Positions 33,111 to 41,404 of a DNA stretch of 64,000 bases are shown one piece after another. The notes under the pieces were generated by a model. That model worked only from the letters and a program-made list of their open reading frames with translations. It had not been told where the DNA came from and made no database searches. This DNA is from Actinacidiphila alni. GTDB taxonomy: Bacteria; Actinomycetota; Actinomycetes; Streptomycetales; Streptomycetaceae. Both the position numbers and the translations under genes were made by a program. The stretch is from contig NZ_FONG01000030.1 of assembly GCF_900112845.1 (NCBI RefSeq), positions 16,386 through 80,385 on the forward strand, in the 5' to 3' direction. Within the stretch, counting starts at the first letter, position 1; the number at the start of each line of letters is the position of its first letter.

Positions 33111-35426
33111 ATGACCGAGAACCCGCTCGTCCCCACCGTCGGTTTCAAGCGCCACTTCACGTCCTTCGTCGTGGACGGGGAAGCCGTCTACCTGGTGTCG
33201 GAGCGCGGGGTGTGCACCGTGTCCGGTCGACTGGCCGAGCTGCTGGCCCCGTTGCTCGACGGCAGCCGCACTGCCGAGCAGATCGGCGCGGAGCTGTCCG
33301 GGACCGTGCCCGGCGACCGGGTGCGCGGGGCGCTGGACCGGCTGGTCGACGGCGGCTGGGTCGCCGCCACCGACCCTGCCGCCGACCGGTCGGCCGCCGC
33401 CTTCTTCGAGATGGCGGGCCTGGACGGCGACACCGCCCTCGCCGCCCTCGCGGCGGCGACCGTACGGATCGAGACCTTCGGGCGGGTCGACGCCGAACCG
33501 TACGCGCAGGCCCTGCGGGCGGTCGGCGTACGCCAAGTGACGGTCAATCAGGGAAGCGACGCGGCGGCCGACTTGGTGATCGCCCTCGTGGACGACTACC
33601 TTCACCCGGGCCTTGAGGCCCGCAACCGGCAGGCGCTCGCCGACGGCGTCCCGTGGCTGATCGCCCGCCCGGTCGGCTCGATCGTCTGGACGGGACCGGT
33701 CTTCGTCCCGGACGTCTTCGTCCCGGACGGCGCTGTGGGCGAGTCCGCGGAAGGCACCGGCTGCTGGCAGTGCCTCGCGCACCGCCTGTCGGCCAACCGC
33801 CAGTCGCTCAGCTACCTCCAGCACCGGCTCGGCCGCGACGAACCGCTGTCGACCGCCGTCGCGGGACTGCCCGCCACCGCGGCGACCGGTACGCACCTGG
33901 CCGTCGTCGAGGCCGCCAAGTGGCTGGCCGGGGCACGGCCCGAGGCGGCCGGGGTCTTCACGCTCGACACGGTGACGCTGGAGGCCGAACGCCACCAGCT
34001 CGTACGCCGTCCGCAGTGCCCGGCCTGCGGCGACGCGGAGTTGATGGCGCGCAGGCAGCTGGAGCCGGTCCGCTTCGTCCCCCGTCCCAAGGTCTTCACC
34101 GGCGACGGCGGCCACCGTTCCACCACACCGGAGGAGATGCTCGCCACCTACCGCCCCCAACTCAGCCCCGTCACCGGCGTGGTGACCACTCTCGTGCCGG
34201 CCGAGAACACCCCGTCAGGGCTGCGCGTGTACATCGCCGGCCAGAATCTGGCCCGGCAGGTCGGCGACCTGCGCCAACTGCGTACCGGACTGCGGTCGGT
34301 GAGCTGCGGCAAGGGCCGCACCGACGTCCAGGCCAGGGCCAGCGCGATGGGCGAGGCCATGGAGCGCTACTCCGGCGTCCACCAGGGCGACGAGGCCCGA
34401 CGCACCGCCAGCTACGAGGAGTTGGGCGACGCGGCCGTGCACCCCGCGAGCAGCCTGCTGTTCAGCGAACGGCAGTACGCCGAGCGGGACCGCTGGAACG
34501 CGCGCCGCTCGATGTTCAACACCGTGCCCGAGCGCTTCCGCGAGGACGTGCCGATCGAATGGTCGCCCGCCTGGTCGCTGACCCAGCAGCGCACCCGCTG
34601 GCTGCCCACCATGAACCTCTACTACGGCTACCGGCACCGCTCGCCCTTCTTCGCGATGGGCGACTCCAACGGCTCGGCGGCCGGCACGTCCTTCGAGGAC
34701 GCCGCGCTCCAGGGCTTCCTCGAACTCGTCGAGCGCGACGCGGTCGCCCTGTGGTGGTACAACCGCGTCCGGCGCCCGGCCGTCGACCTGGACGCCTTCG
34801 GCGACCCGTACATCGACCGGATGCGCGAGGTCTACGCGGGGCTGCACCGGGAGATCTGGGCGCTCGACCTCACCTCCGACCTGGGTGTGCCGGTGGTCGG
34901 CGCGTTCTCGCGGCGCACCGACAAGCCGGCCGAGGACGTCCTGATCGCGTTCGGCGCGCATCTGGACCCGCACATCGCGCTCACCCGGGCGCTGACCGAG
35001 ATGAACCAGTTCCTCGCGCCGGTCGCGGGCCACGGCCCCGAGGGCACCGTCACGTACGCGGGCGCCGACCCGGAGCAGAAGGCGTGGTGGACGACCGCGA
35101 CCGTCGCCAACCAGCCCTATCTGCTGCCGGACCGCACCGCCGCCCCGGCCGGACCCGGCCGCTGGCCGTCGCTCGCGGGCGACGACCTCGCCGACGACCT
35201 GGCGCTGGCCCAACGGCTGGTGGAGGAACGGGGGATGGAGATGCTGGTGCTCGACCACACCCGGCCCGACGTCGGTCTGCCCGTCGCCAAGGTCGTCGTC
35301 CCCGGCATGCGGCACTTCTGGGCGCGGTTCGCGCCCGGCCGCCTCTACGACGTACCGGTCGAGCTGGGCTGGCTCGACGCGCCCACCGCCGAGGCCGATC
35401 TCAATCCGACCGCCATCTTCATCTGA
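33111..35426 (+). CDS. Fused cyclodehydratase: E1-like partner domain plus YcaO
   Basis: A 771-residue azoline-forming enzyme. Residues ~1-330 are the leader-binding/ThiF-like partner with zinc-type Cys pairs GCWQC and CPACG. Residues ~380-771 are YcaO: CGKGRTDVQARASAMGEAMERYSG binds ATP-Mg, AAGTSFEDAALQGFLELVERDA follows, and the C-terminus is LNPTAIFI. YcaO enzymes activate the peptide amide with ATP to turn Cys/Ser into thiazoline/oxazoline. Strong GGGAGGAGGAA ahead of ATG 33111. Fusion of both components resembles goadsporin-type systems. It acts with the downstream SagB dehydrogenase. Confidence 0.93.
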   Translation: MTENPLVPTVGFKRHFTSFVVDGEAVYLVSERGVCTVSGRLAELLAPLLDGSRTAEQIGAELSGTVPGDRVRGALDRLVDGGWVAATDPAADRSAAAFFEMAGLDGDTALAALAAATVRIETFGRVDAEPYAQALRAVGVRQVTVNQGSDAAADLVIALVDDYLHPGLEARNRQALADGVPWLIARPVGSIVWTGPVFVPDVFVPDGAVGESAEGTGCWQCLAHRLSANRQSLSYLQHRLGRDEPLSTAVAGLPATAATGTHLAVVEAAKWLAGARPEAAGVFTLDTVTLEAERHQLVRRPQCPACGDAELMARRQLEPVRFVPRPKVFTGDGGHRSTTPEEMLATYRPQLSPVTGVVTTLVPAENTPSGLRVYIAGQNLARQVGDLRQLRTGLRSVSCGKGRTDVQARASAMGEAMERYSGVHQGDEARRTASYEELGDAAVHPASSLLFSERQYAERDRWNARRSMFNTVPERFREDVPIEWSPAWSLTQQRTRWLPTMNLYYGYRHRSPFFAMGDSNGSAAGTSFEDAALQGFLELVERDAVALWWYNRVRRPAVDLDAFGDPYIDRMREVYAGLHREIWALDLTSDLGVPVVGAFSRRTDKPAEDVLIAFGAHLDPHIALTRALTEMNQFLAPVAGHGPEGTVTYAGADPEQKAWWTTATVANQPYLLPDRTAAPAGPGRWPSLAGDDLADDLALAQRLVEERGMEMLVLDHTRPDVGLPVAKVVVPGMRHFWARFAPGRLYDVPVELGWLDAPTAEADLNPTAIFI

Positions 35427-35543
35427 CGCCAACTCTGGTGTTGGGCAGGCCCGTTGACCCACGGGCCGTGCCCGCCCCGCTGCTCCCGCCGTACACGTTC
35501 TTCCGTTCTTCCGCTGTTCCCCGCGACCCTTGAGAGGTGCGCC

Positions 35544-37088
35544 ATGACCGTGGTCCACGACCCCCCGTTCACTCCGTTCACCTCGCCCGCCGCCGACGAC
35601 GACCCCGCGGGCCGGCCCCGCCGGCTGCTGCGGCTGCGCGCCGACGTGCAGGTCGAACCCGACGGCGACGACGTCGATCTCACCCACCCCTGGGGCCGCC
35701 AGCGGGTGCACGGCCTCGGCGCGGACACCGTCGCGCTGCTCGAAGGGGCCGCCGCGGCCGACGCCGATCCGCGCGAGCTGGCCGAACACCCCGCCGGCGT
35801 CCGGCTGTTGCGGCTGCTCGACCGTTTCCCGTTCCTGGTCACCTCGGTGCTCGCGGGTGCCGACGGCGAGCCGCTGGCGACCGCCGTGCCCATCGCGCGC
35901 TCCGCGACGCTGCCCGCGCCCGCCCCGGCCGGGCCGCCGCCGCACCTCACCGTCGTCCTGTCCCGTTTCGCGTATCTGCGCCGGCTGCCCGACCACGGGC
36001 CGGACGCCTGCGTCGTCGAATCCCCGCTGGCCTCCTACCGGGTGACGCTGTGCCGGCCGCTGGCCGGGGCGTTCGTCGCCGCGCTGACCTCGCCGCGCAC
36101 GATCGCGGAGGCCGCGGCGGCGGTCGGGCTGCCGGTCGCGGAGGGCGAGGCGCTGGCCGGACTGCTGGCGGGCGCCGGCTTCCTGGAGCCGACCGCCGAG
36201 GAGGAGGGCGCCGACCCGGCGTTGTGGGACTTCCACGACCTGCTGTTCCACTCCCGCAGCAGGCCCGGCCGCCACGACTACCTCAGCGGCGGCATCTTCG
36301 CCCACCCCGACCAGCCGCAGGTGCCTGCCGTGCCCGGCGCGGGTCCGCGCGAACACGGCCCGGGCATCGACCTGCCCGTGCCCGACTGGGACCAAGTCCT
36401 CGCCTGCGAACCGTCGTTCACCGAAGTGCTGGAGGGCCGCCGCTCGGTGCGCTCGTACGGCGACGAGCCGGTGACGGTCACCCAGCTCGGCGAACTCCTC
36501 TACCGCGCGGCCCGGATCCGCCGGGTCATCCCCGGCGACCCGCAGTCGCCGACCGCGTACGACGTCGTCGACCGGCCCTATCCGGCGGGCGGTTCGACCG
36601 GTGAGCTTGAGGTCTACCTCTCGGTGGCGCAGTGCGAGGGCCTGGCGCCGGGCGTCTACCGCTACGACGCGGCGGCGCACCGCCTCCACCCGCGCCACTG
36701 GGGCGGCGCGGCCGACGAGGCGGCGTTCCGCGAGCTGCTGACGGCGGCCTGGCGGGCCACCAACCGTACGGTGGAACCGCAGGTGCTGATCACGGTGACC
36801 TCCCGGTTCGGGAGGCTGTCGTGGAAGTACAGCCAGATCGCCTACGCGCTCACCCTCAAGCACGTGGGCGTGCTGTACCAGACGCTGTATCTGGTGGCGA
36901 CGGCCATGGGGCTCGGCCCGTGCGGGCTCGGCTCCGGCGACACCGACGCGGCGGCGCGGGCGCTCGGGCTCGACTGGACGGCGGAGTCCTCGGTGGGGGA
37001 GTTCCTCATCGGCAGCCGCCCGGGACCCGCGGCGGTCGGCACGGAATTCGTGGACGTCGTGGCCGACTCGCGGGGGGAGGCGGGCTGA
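35544..37088 (+). CDS. SagB-type azoline dehydrogenase
   Basis: A 514-residue FMN-dependent oxidase of the SagB/nitroreductase family that aromatises azolines to azoles. The catalytic domain covers roughly residues 280-510: RRSVRSYGDEPVTVTQLGELLYRAARIR, RPYPAGGSTGELEVYL, and AMGLGPCGLGSGDTDAAARALG. The N-terminal ~270 residues are a winged-helix-like SagB extension. The ATG at 35544 follows GAGAGG. A short hairpin (35448-35454/35461-35467) lies in the 117-base gap after ycaO. It is the last gene of the plus-strand modification operon. Confidence 0.9.
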   Translation: MTVVHDPPFTPFTSPAADDDPAGRPRRLLRLRADVQVEPDGDDVDLTHPWGRQRVHGLGADTVALLEGAAAADADPRELAEHPAGVRLLRLLDRFPFLVTSVLAGADGEPLATAVPIARSATLPAPAPAGPPPHLTVVLSRFAYLRRLPDHGPDACVVESPLASYRVTLCRPLAGAFVAALTSPRTIAEAAAAVGLPVAEGEALAGLLAGAGFLEPTAEEEGADPALWDFHDLLFHSRSRPGRHDYLSGGIFAHPDQPQVPAVPGAGPREHGPGIDLPVPDWDQVLACEPSFTEVLEGRRSVRSYGDEPVTVTQLGELLYRAARIRRVIPGDPQSPTAYDVVDRPYPAGGSTGELEVYLSVAQCEGLAPGVYRYDAAAHRLHPRHWGGAADEAAFRELLTAAWRATNRTVEPQVLITVTSRFGRLSWKYSQIAYALTLKHVGVLYQTLYLVATAMGLGPCGLGSGDTDAAARALGLDWTAESSVGEFLIGSRPGPAAVGTEFVDVVADSRGEAG

Positions 37089-37164
37089 AGAGGCGTACGT
37101 ACAACAGTAGTTGCGGGTGTGGCTGAACGTGTCCCTGTAGTGCGTGAGTTGACGGCGGGGACCG

Positions 37165-37788
37165 TCAGAGCCAGCCGCTCTCGCGGGCGATCCTGATCGC
37201 GTCGATGCGATTGCGGGCGCCGGTCCTGCCGATCACCGACGACACATGGTTGCGTACCGTGCCCTGCGACAGGGACAGCGACTTGGCGACCTCCGCGATG
37301 CTGCTGCCCTCGGCGACCATCCGCAGCACCGTCGTCTCGCGGGGCGTCGGGCCGCCGGGCCTGGCGCGTACCGCGTCCTGCACCAGGGACGGTTCGTAGA
37401 CCTGGTCGCCCGCGGCCAGGGCGCGGACCGCGGACAGCAGCCGGCCGGGCGCGAGGTCCTTGAGCAGGACTCCGTCGACCCCGTCGGCGAGCGCGCGTTT
37501 GACGTCGGCCGGGCGGGCGAAGGCGGTCAGCAGCAGGACGTGCGTGCCGGGCGTCCGCTCGTGGCACGCGGCGGCCACGTCCAGCGCGGGCATCCCGGGC
37601 AGGTCGAGGTCGAGCAGCGCGACATCGGGCCGGTGCAACTCCGCTTCCTGGAGGGCGTCGTCGCCCCACGCGGCCTCGGCGACGACACTGAGGTCGGCCT
37701 CCCGGTCGAGCAGCGCGGCGAGCGCGGACCGGAAGAGACGGTGCCCGTCGGCGAGCAGCACACTGATCACGGCGGTGGCGGTGGTCAT
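37165..37788 (-). CDS. NarL/LuxR-type orphan response regulator
   Basis: A 207-residue protein: receiver domain residues ~8-125 and LuxR helix-turn-helix residues ~145-205 (TPRETTVLRMVAEGSSIAEVAKSLSLSQGTVRNHVSSVI). The phospho-acceptor Asp in VALLDLDLPGM and the switch Lys in VLLKDLAPG are present. The acidic pocket reads ADGH instead of ADDH, so one metal-binding Asp is missing. No histidine kinase is adjacent. It converges on the RiPP operon and probably controls it without ordinary phosphorylation; this is inference. Confidence 0.87.
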   Translation of the reverse strand: MTTATAVISVLLADGHRLFRSALAALLDREADLSVVAEAAWGDDALQEAELHRPDVALLDLDLPGMPALDVAAACHERTPGTHVLLLTAFARPADVKRALADGVDGVLLKDLAPGRLLSAVRALAAGDQVYEPSLVQDAVRARPGGPTPRETTVLRMVAEGSSIAEVAKSLSLSQGTVRNHVSSVIGRTGARNRIDAIRIARESGWL

Positions 37789-37815
37789 CGGAATGCCTCC
37801 GGCTTCCTCGGTGTC

Positions 37816-38058
37816 TCAGCCCCAGCCCCAGGTGTCGGGGTTGTTCGGGTTCGGGCAGGTGATGCCGGGGAGCGGGACGGGCAGCGAACACGGGTCGGTG
37901 GTGGCGGGCGGCGGGGTCGGGAGCCCGTCGTCGCCGTCGGCCAGTACGTGGGCGGTGTGCGCCGGCGCACCCGGTATGACGGAGGTCACGGCGGCGACGC
38001 CGCCCAGCACGGTGCACGAAAGCGTGGCAATGGTCACAAATCCGGCGATTCGCTTCAT
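37816..38058 (-). CDS. Small secreted Pro-rich protein in the RiPP cluster
   Basis: An 80-residue predicted secreted protein. Signal sequence MKRIAGFVTIATLSCTVLGGVAAVT with a possible AxA cut near GAPAHTA. The mature part is short, with two Cys (DPCSLPVP, ITCPNP), many Pro and the ending NNPDTWGWG. ATG 38058 is chosen for the clean signal peptide. It is upstream of, and on the same strand as, the response regulator. No family recognised. Confidence 0.6.
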   Translation of the reverse strand: MKRIAGFVTIATLSCTVLGGVAAVTSVIPGAPAHTAHVLADGDDGLPTPPPATTDPCSLPVPLPGITCPNPNNPDTWGWG

Positions 38059-38526
38059 GGCGGTGCCCACATCCCCTCGGAGTACCTGAGTGCTGGAACG
38101 GAAGGCCCGCGGTGCGGTGCCCTTCCGCCGGTCCCGGCCGGCCGGTCGATTTCCGGCGGCCCCTGCCGACACATTGAGCATGGCCCGGAGAAGTGACAGG
38201 TGTCATCACCCGAAGCTGGCACCACGATGCCCTGGCACTCTGATGCCAGCACGATACGTGTCCCATGAAGCCATCTGTTGTCCGCGTGACGTGTGTGACG
38301 AACAGTGAATGGGCGGACGCAAGCGGAATGATGGTCGTAAGTGCCGGGATGTGTTCCGGACAAACGCCGGCCACCTGATTTCATTTTCGATTTTCCGTCA
38401 TTCCGCTAAGCTTGCGCTCCGCGCGATCGGGAGTGCGTTCCGGGAGAGCGACCGCCCGGAACGCCTGAACGGCATGGGGGAAATCCTGATGACCACAGGA
38501 GAAAGAACGACCGGGGCGTGCGGCCG
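38059..38526. promoter_or_regulatory. Divergent control region, secreted protein and LuxR-type regulator
   Basis: A 468-base gap with relatively AT-rich stretches (around 38380-38410). It contains a 13-codon reading frame (ATG 38489, stop 38528-38530) preceded by GGGGGAA, whose stop overlaps the regulator's GTG as GTGA; this may couple translation. No firm -35/-10 pair was found. Confidence 0.35.
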
Positions 38527-39591
38527 GTGAGGGATCACCAGCCCTTCGGCCTGGACGCCGTCGCGGAGTCCGTCTACCGGGTGCTGCTGCTCCATCCGGA
38601 CAGCGGGCCGCCGCAGATCGCCGAGCGCCTGGCGCTCGCCGAGGACAGCGTCCTCGGCTCCCTGGAACGGCTCGCCGACCTGGCACTGGTGCGCCCGCCC
38701 GGCACCACGGGGCGCTGGCGCGCGGTCAATCCGGAAGCCGGGCTCGCGGCCCTGCTGGCCCGCCAGGAGGCGGACGCGGCCCGCCGCCAGTCCGAACTGG
38801 AGCGCAGCCGCGGCGCGTTGGCCGGGCTCATCGCCGAATACGCCCTGGTGCACCAGAGTTCGTCCGCCTCGGGCGTGGAGGTCATCTCCGGCCTCCAGGA
38901 CGTACGCGACCGGCTCGAACAACTCGCCGCCGACGCCGTGGCCGAGGTGCTCTCCTTCGCCCCCGGCGGACCGCAGCCCGCCGCGGTCATGGCGGCCAGC
39001 CGCGAACTCGACCTGCAGAGCCTGCGCCGCGGCGTGCGCATGCGCACCGTCTACCTCGACAGCGTCCGCAACGACCAGGCCACCGTGCAGTACGCCGAGT
39101 GGCTCAACGAACTCGGCGGCACCGTACGCACCGTGCCCGCCCTGCCGCTGCGCATGATCATCGCCGACGGCTCTACCGCCGTCGTCCCGCTCGACCCCGA
39201 CGACCCGGGCAAGGGCGCGGTCCTGCTGCGCAGCCCCGGCATACTGGCCGCACTCTGCGCCCTGTTCGAGCAGGTCTGGACCCGCGCCCGCCCCCTCGGC
39301 GAGGCCGCCCAGCGCGACACCCACGGACTCACCGACCAGGAACGCCAGTTGCTCCAACTCCTCGCCGACGGCCTGACCGACGAACGCGCCGCCCAACGCC
39401 TCGGCGTATCCCTGCGCACTGTCCGCCGCATGATGTCCGCCCTGATGACCCGTATGGACTCCCGCAGCCGTTTCCAAGCGGGTATCAAAGTCGCCGCCCT
39501 CGGCTGGCTCGGCGACACCCCACCCACCGCCCCGACCGCTCCGCACACCGACATCACGACACCGAAGCGGATTGCCGAGAATTCGCATTGA
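38527..39591 (+). CDS. LuxR-type HTH regulator with TrmB-like N-terminus
   Basis: A ~354-residue one-component regulator. The N-terminus is a winged helix reminiscent of TrmB (VAESVYRVLLLHPDSGPPQIAERLALAEDSVLGSLERLADL). A central domain follows (VEVISGLQDVRDRLEQLAADAVAEVLSF...MRTVYLDSVRN), and residues ~285-335 are the LuxR helix-turn-helix (LTDQERQLLQLLADGLTDERAAQRLGVSLRTVRRMMSAL). GTG 38527, in GTGA overlap with a tiny leader frame, or GTG 38518 is the start. This architecture is common next to Streptomyces peptide clusters; a pathway-specific activator is inferred. Confidence 0.85.
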   Translation: MRDHQPFGLDAVAESVYRVLLLHPDSGPPQIAERLALAEDSVLGSLERLADLALVRPPGTTGRWRAVNPEAGLAALLARQEADAARRQSELERSRGALAGLIAEYALVHQSSSASGVEVISGLQDVRDRLEQLAADAVAEVLSFAPGGPQPAAVMAASRELDLQSLRRGVRMRTVYLDSVRNDQATVQYAEWLNELGGTVRTVPALPLRMIIADGSTAVVPLDPDDPGKGAVLLRSPGILAALCALFEQVWTRARPLGEAAQRDTHGLTDQERQLLQLLADGLTDERAAQRLGVSLRTVRRMMSALMTRMDSRSRFQAGIKVAALGWLGDTPPTAPTAPHTDITTPKRIAENSH

Positions 39592-39721
39592 CTCCCGTTT
39601 ACGGCCACCTCCGCAAACAGCCCCGCCAAGACCGGCAATCTTGCCCCGAACATCCCTGACGGCATTCCCGAATGCCATTCCCCGCGGCGGTCCCGCCGCG
39701 GGGACGGGGCGGCGGCCGTGG

Positions 39722-40726
39722 CTATGTCTCGATCGAGCGGACCCCGAGCGAGGTGAGGACCGAAGCGCTCACCAGAGAGCCGTCCCACATCGAGGTGAGA
39801 CGGGTGACCGCTCCCTTGCCGTCGGTCTCGACCGCCACCACGCCGCGCGGGACGGGGCCGCCGGCGGAGACCCACTCGTAGCCTCCGCCGACGGCGCCGC
39901 CGACCACGTGCCGTACGGTCAGGTCTTCCGGTACGACCGCGCCGGGTCCGCTGGTTCCGCTGTTTCCGCCGCGCCCGGTCATGTAGGAGACGACGCTTCT
40001 CCGGCCCGCCACGACGACGTGGGCGGTGAGGTCCTCGAATGTGACGTCATCGGCGAGAATTCCGGTCAGCGCGTCCGCGTCCCTCGTCCGCAGGGCCCTG
40101 ACCATGGTGCTCACCGTGCGTTTCATCGCGGGATGCGCGCGTTCTCCGACCGACCGTTCCCCGAAGTCGGAGGGCCATTGGTTCTGCGGGAGCCGGAGGC
40201 CGTCCGTCGCCGATATGCCGAAGTGCCTTCCGTCCCAGTAGTCGACCCATCGCTCGATCTTCCCGTTCCGGATGTCGACCACGCCGGCGGCCCGTATCTC
40301 CGACGCGCCGAAAACGCCGGGCTTGTTCGTGAAGAAGGCGACGGCTCCGCTGTCGCCGCCCACGATTCTCGTCACGGTGGAGGCGTTCCGCGAGGGCCAG
40401 TTCGGCATGTAATTGGCGAACAGGTCGTGGAGCGACTGCCAGGTCGGGAAGGACCAGCCAACCGTGGCATCGATATAGGTGGTCGACCGCCGGGAGAAGT
40501 ACGACATGGCGGCGGAAGGATCACGAGCGCTTTTGGCCCGGAAAAAGCCTTCGAGCAACCGAGAAGCGGTCCGGTCGCCGCCGCCGGAATCGGCTCGGGC
40601 GCCGCCGGCCGCGAGGGCCGAGACCGCGAGGACGGCTCCTCCCCCCACGGCTCCCCGCAGTACTCCGCGTCGCGAGGAGGTGCCCGCGGGATCCGTCGCC
40701 GCCGAGGCGGGCGTGGTGTGGCGCAT
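39722..40726 (-). CDS. Tat-exported protein with two NTF2-like domains
   Basis: A 334-residue protein. The N-terminus has a twin-arginine signal (TSSRRGVLRGAVGGGAVLAVSALAAGG). Two similar alpha+beta modules follow. The first starts RLLEGFFRAKSARDPSAAMSYFSRRSTTYIDATVG and ends VDIRNGKIERWVDYWDGRHFG; the second starts STMVRALRTRDADALTGILADDVTFED and ends GAVTRLTSMWDGSLV. Both endings are typical of NTF2/SnoaL domains. ATG 40726 is preferred because it puts the Tat motif near the start. Last in a minus-strand group with a VOC and an OpuAC-like gene. Ligand unknown. Confidence 0.75.
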   Translation of the reverse strand: MRHTTPASAATDPAGTSSRRGVLRGAVGGGAVLAVSALAAGGARADSGGGDRTASRLLEGFFRAKSARDPSAAMSYFSRRSTTYIDATVGWSFPTWQSLHDLFANYMPNWPSRNASTVTRIVGGDSGAVAFFTNKPGVFGASEIRAAGVVDIRNGKIERWVDYWDGRHFGISATDGLRLPQNQWPSDFGERSVGERAHPAMKRTVSTMVRALRTRDADALTGILADDVTFEDLTAHVVVAGRRSVVSYMTGRGGNSGTSGPGAVVPEDLTVRHVVGGAVGGGYEWVSAGGPVPRGVVAVETDGKGAVTRLTSMWDGSLVSASVLTSLGVRSIET

Positions 40727-40782
40727 TCTCTTTTCCCTTCGTGCGCAGCCGGAATCGGCGTCCGTGTCGGCGTTTTCCTCGC

Positions 40783-41301
40783 TCACCGCGACGCCACCGA
40801 GGCGTGGCCGCCCGGCGTGTGGCGGCCGTATGTGGCCACTTCCGCCTCGATGTCGAGCGGAAGGATCGTTCTTCCCACCGCCAGGTCGTGAGGTGCGGCC
40901 AGCTGCGCGGGCACGATCCAGACGATTTCGAACTCCAGACCGTCCGGGTCCTGCGCGTAGAGGGATTTCGAGAGCCCGTGGTTCGACGCGCCCCGCAGCG
41001 AACCGGCCGCGAGAAGTTTCTCGCGAACCGACTCCAGGGCGTCCAGCGTCTCGACCTCCCAGGCCAAGTGGTAAAGCCCGACGGCCCGTTCCCGGACGGC
41101 CGAGGACGCTGCCTGCGGACCCACCTGGAATAGCCCCAGATCGTGATCGTTCGCGGAGCCGGGCGCCCGCAAGAAGGCGGCGCCCGGCCGATCGTCCCCG
41201 TGCGCGGAATAGGTGAAACCGAGCACATCGCGATAGAAGTCGACACTCACCCGAAGATCGCTCACGAAGAGCACCGCGTGATTCAGTCGAAGATTCAGCA
41301 T
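40783..41301 (-). CDS. VOC family protein (extradiol dioxygenase-like)
   Basis: A 172-residue protein with paired VOC modules: LNHAVLFVSDLRVSVDFYRDVLGF, then VGLYHLAWEVETLDALESVREKL and YAQDPDGLEFEIVWIVP. Conserved metal-type residues (His8, His of YHLAW, Glu of LEFEIVW) are in the positions used by metal-dependent members. ATG 41301 follows GGAGGGTGG. It sits 56 bases upstream of the double NTF2 gene and 103 bases downstream of the OpuAC-like gene, so the three are probably co-expressed. Confidence 0.82.
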   Translation of the reverse strand: MLNLRLNHAVLFVSDLRVSVDFYRDVLGFTYSAHGDDRPGAAFLRAPGSANDHDLGLFQVGPQAASSAVRERAVGLYHLAWEVETLDALESVREKLLAAGSLRGASNHGLSKSLYAQDPDGLEFEIVWIVPAQLAAPHDLAVGRTILPLDIEAEVATYGRHTPGGHASVASR

Positions 41302-41404
41302 ATCCACCCTCCGATAAAGTACTTGAACTTTAAAGGACAGGGGTGGGGCAGTGCAATACGTCGGCTGCCGCGACTTCGGTCGTGGGCGGCCCGTGGGGCG
41401 CGGC

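Noticed and set aside
38309..38530. A 73-codon frame upstream of the LuxR-type regulator
   Set aside because: Composition is not coding-like for most of its length; only the last 13 codons have a plausible start site.
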